Positions 7,479 through 12,036 of a stretch of DNA of 12,036 bases are shown piece after piece. The stretch spans positions 1 to 12,036 of the forward strand of contig DUSG01000289.1 of NCBI GenBank assembly GCA_012842725.1, read 5' to 3'. The position numbers and the translations under genes are program-made. Each line of letters begins with the position of its first letter. Positions within the stretch are counted from its first letter, which is position 1. This stretch comes from Clostridiales bacterium (GTDB lineage: Bacteria; Bacillota; Clostridia; Lutisporales; Lutisporaceae). A model generated the notes under the pieces. The model made no database searches and was not told where the DNA came from. It saw only the letters and a program-made list of their open reading frames with translations.

Positions 7479-7511
7479 ACCATATTCTATTGAAAATGTT
7501 ACCTATTACTA

Positions 7512-7540
7512 ATTATAGTGTTAACTGCTTAACAATGCAA
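7512..7540 (-). promoter_or_regulatory. Sigma-A-type promoter for the riboswitch leader
   Basis: A perfect TATAAT (-10) at 7517-7512 is preceded by a 17-bp spacer and TTGCAT (-35, three of six consensus bases) at 7540-7535. The -35 overlaps the end of the kinase gene. Transcription would begin at about 7505, some 30 nt before the aptamer. The spacer holds a small inverted repeat GTTAA-GCAG-TTAAC (7532-7519), possibly an operator. I see no terminator between the kinase stop and this promoter, so read-through from the ECF operon would also pass through the riboswitch. Confidence 0.6.
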
Positions 7541-8164
7541 GCCGTCCAAGCGTTTCTTTCTGCGTTTTTTAGCCTCATTTTTGCTGTTGCGGAGAAAGCG
7601 CCCCATTTTTTCGAGTTTTGAGCCGGAATAGTTTTCATAGCATTGAAGAAAACGCCTTAACATAATATGCTTTTCTTTTGTGAAGGAAGGAGTGTTCGTG
7701 AGCATAAAAAAGCAGACATCAGCCAGATCAGTTCTGACATCTCCCCAGCGGATTTCTTCAAAGTCCAATCCGTAAATTTCACCATTGCTGTAGATGAAAT
7801 TTCTTAGATTCACATCTCCCTTCAGCAATGTGTCAGAATCTTTGGATATCTTATGCAATTGGGAAAACCACAGAGCCAATTTGTCGATCCATTCTCCCGT
7901 GTCCAGTCGTTCCACCAGATCATTTACCAAATCTCCGTCTATGTATTCCATAATCAGTCGGTTATTGTCCTTGCAGATTATTCTAGGAACATTGATTCCA
8001 TAATCATAAAGCATTTTCATGTTCCGGTATTCAGCCTCCGGTAAATTATCTTTGCCCGAGTATATTTTCATGATTGCCGGCTGACTTTTGCCTTCAATTT
8101 CGAGCATTATCTTGTATACCTGATTTCGTTTGCTGTAAAGTCTGGAAAGTATTTTAATATTCAT
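7529..8164 (-). CDS. Aminoglycoside-phosphotransferase/Bud32-like small-molecule kinase
   Basis: The product is 211 residues with a minimal protein-kinase-like fold, shorter than typical aminoglycoside or choline kinases and similar in size to Bud32/RIO-like enzymes. Visible parts are a candidate ATP-anchoring lysine in IMKIY (K33), a helix with EAEYRNMK (possible glutamate partner), a hinge RLIMEYIDG (69-77), a catalytic loop LLKGDVNLRNF with D117 and N122, and a metal-binding GLDFEE (D134). The usual HGD of APH enzymes is KGD here. The tail from about 195 is very basic (AKKRRKKR). Its substrate is unknown; a dephosphorylated pterin, nucleoside or vitamin delivered by the neighbouring transporter is an inference. 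I chose the ATG at 8164 over an upstream TTG (8179) because it overlaps the MobB stop as ATGA. It is the last gene of the ECF operon. Confidence 0.82.
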   Translation of the reverse strand: MNIKILSRLYSKRNQVYKIMLEIEGKSQPAIMKIYSGKDNLPEAEYRNMKMLYDYGINVPRIICKDNNRLIMEYIDGDLVNDLVERLDTGEWIDKLALWFSQLHKISKDSDTLLKGDVNLRNFIYSNGEIYGLDFEEIRWGDVRTDLADVCFFMLTNTPSFTKEKHIMLRRFLQCYENYSGSKLEKMGRFLRNSKNEAKKRRKKRLDGLHC

Positions 8165-8664
8165 TTTATCGACACCCAATCCAGCGCTGCTTTTTCCACC
8201 AAGTCTGTAAGTCTTTCAATATCGGTGATGGCATTTATTACAGGGAGATCATCATATCTGGATATTTTATTGCTGATGACGCCGCTTATTGCAAATACGC
8301 TGGGATTTAAGCACTCCTGTATGTCTTCTATAGAGCTGGTGCATAGTATTTTCGGAACATCAAAATCCGTAACCCCTTCCAATATTACATAATCCTGTGC
8401 ATAGAATTTTAAAATTTCCGGTATGGAAAGCTTTTTTTTAAACAATATATCCGTCTCATATAAGCCTCTGGCACATACCAGTTCCGCTCCTGCTTTCCAG
8501 TGTCTGTGTGTATTGGAGCCTTCCGTATCTATGGCAAAACTCTCGTAATGGATTTCCTTGACTGTACCTACGGAATAATTTCGACGATTCAATTCTTTTA
8601 TGAGGCATTCAACAGTTGTGGTTTTGCCTGATTTTGAGTATCCGTATACTGATATGACTTTCAT
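8161..8664 (-). CDS. mobB: MobB-like GTPase (molybdopterin-guanine dinucleotide biosynthesis adaptor)
   Basis: The protein has 167 residues, the usual size for MobB. It opens with a P-loop GYSKSGKTT (residues 8-16) after a first beta strand, and has the family's second landmark IDTEGSNTHRHWKAGAE (45-61), which matches the MobB 'D-PGKDS-RH--AGA' region. A third segment, DYVILEGVTDFDVPKI (91-106), matches the family's 'LVEGF---PKI' element. MobB is a cytosolic GTP-binding protein that aids MobA in attaching GMP to molybdopterin. The gene lies 50 nt after the T subunit with its own AAAGGAGG site and overlaps the kinase gene by 4 nt. No mobA, moaA or moeA gene is in the window. MobB here could serve cofactor salvage or act on a related pterin; family assignment is firm, role in this locus is inferred. 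Confidence 0.87.
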   Translation of the reverse strand: MKVISVYGYSKSGKTTTVECLIKELNRRNYSVGTVKEIHYESFAIDTEGSNTHRHWKAGAELVCARGLYETDILFKKKLSIPEILKFYAQDYVILEGVTDFDVPKILCTSSIEDIQECLNPSVFAISGVISNKISRYDDLPVINAITDIERLTDLVEKAALDWVSIK

Positions 8665-8714
8665 GTATTTGCCTCCTTTATATAGTGGGAAATTGTTTTA
8701 AAGCTTTCTCATTT

Positions 8715-9440
8715 TTACCAAGATATCAGAATGATGGCAATTATAGATGCAATAGTTGCTGCCATAATTGTATAATCAAATTTTTTCAGCTTTAATTTGC
8801 AGTAATAGGTTCTTGTAGGATAGGCTCTGAAACCTCTGCATTCCATGGATAAAGATATATACCTGGCTCTTCTCAGTGCTTTTGTCACTGAAGGGGTCAA
8901 TATATATGTATACAGTGAAATCTTCTTGCCTAAAGGTATTTTTTTCAGGTCAGCTCCTGCCAGTTGAACTGCTGTTATAGAATCAATGAATTCATCTCTG
9001 ATGAGAGGCAGAAATTTAATTGCAAGAAGTACCATAAAACCTATTTCCTGAGGCATCTTCATTGCTGCCAGTCCATACACCATGTCCAATGGAGATGCAA
9101 TTATAATTATTAAAGCTGAATAGATTATTATTGACATCCTCAGGATTATTGAAATACCGGCTTCCAAACCTTTAGTAGTCAAAAGCCTTATGCTTCCTAA
9201 AGTCAGCAGAGCATCACCACCTTGAGTAAATATGCTTTGAATTATAGCCAGTACGATAAAAACATACCATAGCTTTCTTAGTCTCATAGTCGCTTTTTTT
9301 AAAGGGACAGATGATAATATGCATATTACAAGCGTAAAGGCTAACAACAGCATCAGCGATTTCACTTCTTTCAATATGATAGCTGCCGATGAGACAATAA
9401 AAACAATTATTATTCGGGTCCTAGGATCTAAGTTCATCAT
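8715..9440 (-). CDS. ecfT: ECF transporter transmembrane T subunit
   Basis: The 241-residue integral membrane protein has about five to six hydrophobic helices, including 9-22, 29-45, 58-70, 98-116 and 224-240, and a long amphipathic cytosolic region (about 142-215). It belongs to the CbiQ/EcfT family, which couples two ATPases to a substrate-binding S subunit. The family's two X-R-X coupling motifs are expected in the cytosolic helices: the second is present as CRG (201-203) in SMECRGF, preceded by LRRARYISLS. The first appears as AGA (161-163) and lacks its arginine. The N-terminus reads MNLDPRTRI, typical of the family. It starts at the ATG that overlaps the end of the second ATPase gene by 4 nt (ATGATG, either Met possible). 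Loss of the first Arg may reflect a changed ATPase partner, since the second ATPase is also atypical. Confidence 0.9.
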   Translation of the reverse strand: MMNLDPRTRIIIVFIVSSAAIILKEVKSLMLLLAFTLVICILSSVPLKKATMRLRKLWYVFIVLAIIQSIFTQGGDALLTLGSIRLLTTKGLEAGISIILRMSIIIYSALIIIIASPLDMVYGLAAMKMPQEIGFMVLLAIKFLPLIRDEFIDSITAVQLAGADLKKIPLGKKISLYTYILTPSVTKALRRARYISLSMECRGFRAYPTRTYYCKLKLKKFDYTIMAATIASIIAIILISW

Positions 9441-10096
9441 CTGACTTCAACTCCTTTTGAAGTTAAGATAAGGAGTTTGTCCACATATCTTTCAAGGAAA
9501 TCCGGCTCATGGCTAACTATCATATAGCCTTTTCCTTCATCTTTCAATGCCTGCAGACACTTTTGCAATTGCTTCTTTCGTAGCATGTCAAGTCCTATGG
9601 TAGGCTCATCCATTATCAAAAATTTTACATTCCTTGATAATACTGAAGCCAATGCCAACCTTTGCTTTTCACCCCAGCTCAGCTTCATAGGGGAATCATT
9701 TTTATATTTTTTCAGTTCAAAAAGGTCAAGATAATGATTTATTCTATCCTCCATGATGTGTCGATTGCCTTCATTTCCATATTTAAAGCTAAAGCTCATC
9801 TGTTCCCAGACAGTAGGGCAGAATAGTTGCTTTTCTGGATTCTGGAACACATATCCGATCTTGCGTCCTATATGGGATAAAGGCATGTCTTTTACATTTT
9901 GACCTTCAATGAGGATTGCCCCTTTCTGAGGCTTTAATATTCCAAGCATCAGCTTAATCAAAGTTGTTTTACCGCAGCCGTTATCCCCTGTCAGTCCTAT
10001 GTGCTGATTATTATCAATTTCAAAACTTATATTTTCCAATAGGCTAGTATTCCTGTTGTAGGAAAAAGTCAGAGAGTCTATGGTATAAAAGCTCAT
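9437..10096 (-). CDS. ecfA2: ECF transporter ATPase (second, divergent signature)
   Basis: An ABC ATPase of 219 residues, at the short end for ECF ATPases. Walker A is GDNGCGKTT (37-45), the Q-loop is YVFQNPEKQLF (Q85), Walker B is FLIMDEPT (159-166), the D-loop is GLD, and the switch histidine is in IVSHE (H196). The ABC signature, usually LSGGQ, is LSWGE here (139-143), so the composite site using this motif is probably weakened, while Walker B keeps its catalytic Glu164. The reading frame opens at a TTG (10114), but the ATG at 10096 follows GGCAGG and gives a normal domain start, so I prefer it. The gene begins inside the first ATPase gene (53-nt overlap), suggesting tight co-translation of the pair. 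Confidence 0.9.
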   Translation of the reverse strand: MSFYTIDSLTFSYNRNTSLLENISFEIDNNQHIGLTGDNGCGKTTLIKLMLGILKPQKGAILIEGQNVKDMPLSHIGRKIGYVFQNPEKQLFCPTVWEQMSFSFKYGNEGNRHIMEDRINHYLDLFELKKYKNDSPMKLSWGEKQRLALASVLSRNVKFLIMDEPTIGLDMLRKKQLQKCLQALKDEGKGYMIVSHEPDFLERYVDKLLILTSKGVEVR

Positions 10097-10787
10097 GGTT
10101 TTCGCCTGCCTCAATTATATCTACCAGTTTCCCGTTTTTCATAAGCAAAATGTTGTTTGCCATCATCAGATTATTGATGTCATGATCGATTATTATGATT
10201 GTTTTACCGGCTTTATTAAGGGATTTTATTACATTTGTTATCAGTTCTTTATTTTTTCTATCCAATTCGGACAGGACTTCATCCAGTATTATGATTTCCG
10301 GGTCCAGGCTTAGAATTGATGCCAATGCCACCAGATGTTTCTGACCTCCGGATAGGTGGGAGGGATTTTTATATCTTAAGGTTTCAATGTTTAACATATG
10401 GATAACTTCTTCAACCCTTTTTTCAATCTCTTCATAAGGAAGGCACAGATTTTCAGGGGCAAAAGCTACCTCAGCTTCAACGGTGGGAAGAAACAACTGA
10501 TTGTCTACATCCTGAAATACCATACCTATTTTTTGTGCCAATTTGGGAAGGCTTAAACTTTTAATGTCCTTGCCTTCTATCATGATACTTCCTTCTAAAA
10601 TGCCCGGCATGCTCTTTGGTATTGCTCCGCACAAGCAGAAGGCTACAGTGGTTTTGCCGCAACCGCTTAAACCTGCAATGGAGGTTATGGTTCCCTTTTC
10701 AATTTTAAAGCTGACGGAGTCCAGAATAAGAGGACCGTCATGGGTATATCTGAAGGATAAATCTTTTACTTCTATTATGGGACTCAT
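10044..10787 (-). CDS. ecfA1: ECF transporter ATPase (first)
   Basis: An ABC ATPase of 247 residues with all canonical motifs: Walker A GLSGCGKTT (39-47), Q-loop GMVFQDVDNQLF (Q92), signature LSGGQ (145-149), Walker B IIILDE (165-170) with catalytic Glu170, D-loop SELD, and switch histidine in IIDHD (H202). The 'NQLF' after the Q-loop is typical of CbiO/EcfA proteins. The ATG overlaps the stop of the preceding small membrane protein gene by 4 nt (ATGA). Together with the second ATPase, the T subunit and the S-type protein it makes a complete ECF importer encoded as one unit, the arrangement of a dedicated (group I) system and not a shared module. Substrate is not shown by this subunit. Confidence 0.93.
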   Translation of the reverse strand: MSPIIEVKDLSFRYTHDGPLILDSVSFKIEKGTITSIAGLSGCGKTTVAFCLCGAIPKSMPGILEGSIMIEGKDIKSLSLPKLAQKIGMVFQDVDNQLFLPTVEAEVAFAPENLCLPYEEIEKRVEEVIHMLNIETLRYKNPSHLSGGQKHLVALASILSLDPEIIILDEVLSELDRKNKELITNVIKSLNKAGKTIIIIDHDINNLMMANNILLMKNGKLVDIIEAGENHELLYHRLSDFFLQQEY

Positions 10788-11293
10788 TCTATCGATACCT
10801 CAAATACATATTTGCACCATCGCTGACTGAATGTATCTTTGACTATTATAAGCTGAAAGGGACCGCTGCCTCCTTTTTTCATAGTGCCCAAAGGTTTACC
10901 GTCTTTTTCAAATGCCATGTAAACGTGGTCGGATATGGCTTCATCAACAGTCATGGCAATGACATATCCATCTAAACCTTTTACCAGCACTTTCGAAGCG
11001 GATTTAAGTACTGAATTATCTATGCCTGCTTTATTGAATATATCTCTCAATAATACACCTTTGAATTTTCGTGTTTTCGGCCCGGAAGTGGAGGTATCTT
11101 CCACGGCACTAAATTGGTGGTTTTCCAATGCAGTAATTTCTTCAAAGGTAAGGCTTGCGGTCTTATCGCTCCAGATGAAGGTTATGGTACCGTCGTCCCC
11201 GGCTGGGTTGTTCATTACTTTCATATTGGCATATGCCAGTGTAATAGTTGCAATGGCTAATATGACTATAACCAGTACCAGTTTATTATTCAT
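10784..11293 (-). CDS. Membrane-anchored single SUOX-like domain protein inside the ECF operon
   Basis: The protein has 169 residues. Residues about 5-22 are a hydrophobic signal-anchor after MNNK, and the rest should face outside. Residues about 36-168 form one compact version of the SUOX/YedY-like domain seen in the left-hand surface proteins: a TITFIWSD strand, TFEEITALENHQF, a FKGVLLRDIFNKAGI helix, a KVLVKGLDGYVIAMTVDEA strand-helix, a GKPLGTM turn, a GGSGPFQLIIV strand and a closing strand YVFEVSIE. The only cysteine (160) is at the far C-terminus, so a Mo-ligating Cys is not apparent. The start is the ATG at 11293, 8 nt after AAGGTGA; it overlaps the S-type gene by 8 nt. Placed between S and A genes, it may act as an extracytosolic accessory subunit of this transporter, much as CbiN/NikL do for cobalt/nickel ECF systems. 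That role is inferred; the fold call is by resemblance. Confidence 0.8.
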   Translation of the reverse strand: MNNKLVLVIVILAIATITLAYANMKVMNNPAGDDGTITFIWSDKTASLTFEEITALENHQFSAVEDTSTSGPKTRKFKGVLLRDIFNKAGIDNSVLKSASKVLVKGLDGYVIAMTVDEAISDHVYMAFEKDGKPLGTMKKGGSGPFQLIIVKDTFSQRWCKYVFEVSIE

Positions 11294-11837
11294 AATATAT
11301 ATCACCTTGCTTTTTTAAAGTCTTGACAATATTGTATGCTATGAGGCCTCCCAGTCCTCCTGACAATGACGCTGCACACAGAGAAAGGAGCAATGGTATC
11401 ACAGGCAACCTGAAAAACACCAAATTCGACAGCATGGTTCCGGAAATATTGGCCAGCAGTCCTAAAATAAAGAAACCTGAGGGTGTCATGAATTTTTTCC
11501 CCAACAATTTGGCACCCAAGTCTATCATGATACCTGGCACAGTATATGTTATGATGCTTATGGCTCCGTGATTTCCATAGGCTCCTGTGATTATTACCAG
11601 TAGTGCCTGAACTAAGCCTATTAAGGTTCCGGTGCCGATTTTTCTTGTAAGACCTAATCCTAACACCAGCCATAGCATGTAAAAGCCACCTGCAGCGGCA
11701 CCGCCAGGAATATAGAGAGGGCCAGTTATTATATGTACCAAAGGGACAATTATAGGTTTTACGGCTATGCCCAAAGCTGCAGTCAAGGATATGACTACCA
11801 ATTCAAACATGGAGAATCTGTTCAGAAATTTGCTCAT
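11286..11837 (-). CDS. ECF transporter S-type substrate-specific membrane protein (substrate unknown)
   Basis: The product is 183 residues with five to six hydrophobic helices (about 10-25, 28-40, 46-62, 68-85, 91-108, 119-140, 145-170), the size and topology of an ECF S component. The region around GGFYMLWLVLGLGLTRKIGTG, GNHG and PGIMIDLG resembles the YkoE/thiamine-precursor type of S protein in layout, but I cannot name the substrate. An acidic residue at the first helix (E12) and Asp106 are the few charged membrane residues. The start is the ATG at 11837 (MSKFLNRF), one base after the upstream phosphatase stop; an in-frame upstream Met lies inside that enzyme's gene and would add a polar non-homologous tail. 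With the neighbouring anchor protein, two ATPases and T subunit it completes a dedicated importer. Confidence 0.82.
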   Translation of the reverse strand: MSKFLNRFSMFELVVISLTAALGIAVKPIIVPLVHIITGPLYIPGGAAAGGFYMLWLVLGLGLTRKIGTGTLIGLVQALLVIITGAYGNHGAISIITYTVPGIMIDLGAKLLGKKFMTPSGFFILGLLANISGTMLSNLVFFRLPVIPLLLSLCAASLSGGLGGLIAYNIVKTLKKQGDIYYE

Positions 11838-11838
11838 A

Positions 11839-12036
11839 TTACACCTGCTTTTCATATATAATCGGTATAAATAAATCTTCCTCACGGAATGAGCCGTGGA
11901 GCCCTCCTTCTTCATTGTCATCATGCATGCCATGGTCTGAGGTGATTATTACATTCCCGTCAAATCTATCTACAAGCTCTTTCACATAAGAATCCAGCAT
12001 ATTAAGTTGAGACAGGGCCTTTTCAGAGCTTGGCCC
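11839..12036 (-). CDS. C-terminus of an alkaline-phosphatase-superfamily phosphodiesterase (partial, runs off right edge)
   Basis: The final 65 codons of a gene that begins beyond base 12036. The sequence holds two late metal-site motifs of the type I phosphodiesterase/nucleotide pyrophosphatase/phosphopentomutase superfamily: VIITSDHGMHDD (about residues 29-40 of this fragment) and GGLHGSF (45-50), followed by the usual LFIPIIY strand. In family members the Asp and His residues of these motifs bind the two catalytic zinc ions; the nucleophile Thr/Ser lies in the missing N-terminal part. Such enzymes hydrolyse phosphomono- or diesters, many outside the membrane; whether this one has a signal peptide cannot be seen. 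The stop is separated from the S-protein ATG by a single base, so it heads the ECF operon and may process the transported substrate, an inference from position. Confidence 0.8.
   Translation of the reverse strand, partial: GPSSEKALSQLNMLDSYVKELVDRFDGNVIITSDHGMHDDNEEGGLHGSFREEDLFIPIIYEKQV

Noticed and set aside
7265..7483. 72-residue minus-strand reading frame across the leader
   Set aside because: It coincides with the aptamer and both terminators; composition is driven by the hairpins and there is no ribosome site.
11302..11673. 123-residue minus-strand reading frame within the S-type gene
   Set aside because: It is Arg/His-rich, lacks any family resemblance, and overlaps a convincing membrane protein frame.
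11838..11933. Longer N-terminus for the S-type membrane protein (MACMMTMKK...)
   Set aside because: These codons lie in the phosphodiesterase gene in another frame and would add a polar stretch; the ATG at 11837 gives a normal membrane protein start.

Overview
The window is AT-rich and every gene I can support lies on the minus strand, so it reads from right to left. SLH repeats at the end of a very large secreted protein, a lipoprotein, strong AGGAGG-type ribosome binding sites and an ECF vitamin-type transporter point to a Gram-positive anaerobe of the Bacillota, most likely a clostridial or tissierellial lineage. The species cannot be told.

Right-hand block (12036 down to 7529): a tightly packed operon. 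It starts with the C-terminus of an alkaline-phosphatase/phosphodiesterase-superfamily enzyme cut by the window edge. Next come an ECF S-type membrane protein, a small membrane-anchored protein with a 'molybdopterin-oxidoreductase-like' (SUOX/YedY-like) fold, two ECF ATPases, the ECF T subunit, a MobB-like GTPase and an aminoglycoside-phosphotransferase-like small-molecule kinase. Most genes overlap by 4-53 nt, which suggests translational coupling.

Centre (7528 to 7203): a 326-nt leader with a good sigma-A type promoter. It carries what I read as a molybdenum/tungsten-cofactor (Moco/Tuco) riboswitch aptamer, followed by two nearly identical intrinsic terminators in tandem. The 3' strand of aptamer helix P1 can alternatively pair with the 5' arm of either terminator, which predicts a ligand-OFF transcriptional switch.

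Left-hand block (7202 down to 1): a 1512-residue S-layer-anchored protein with about seven divergent SUOX-like repeats and an internal ApbE-type flavinylation motif (DTITGAT). It is followed by a lipoprotein with one such domain, a membrane-anchored protein with an FMN-binding domain plus two such domains, and the N-terminus of a NapH/NosR-like membrane 4Fe-4S protein. None of the SUOX-like domains shows an obvious Mo-ligating cysteine.

Taken together, the locus joins cofactor sensing (riboswitch), a MobB protein, a transporter for a small organic molecule, a kinase, a phosphodiesterase and an extracellular flavin/Fe-S/pterin-fold surface assembly. Two readings compete. One is uptake and salvage of molybdopterin/tungstopterin or a precursor: phosphodiesterase trims it outside, surface SUOX-like domains bind it, ECF imports it, the kinase re-phosphorylates it and MobB hands it on. 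The other is an extracytosolic flavin-based electron-transfer chain whose ECF module moves flavin, as in the Listeria EET locus. The sequence alone does not decide between them; the Moco-type riboswitch and mobB favour the first, the FMN and Fe-S proteins the second.
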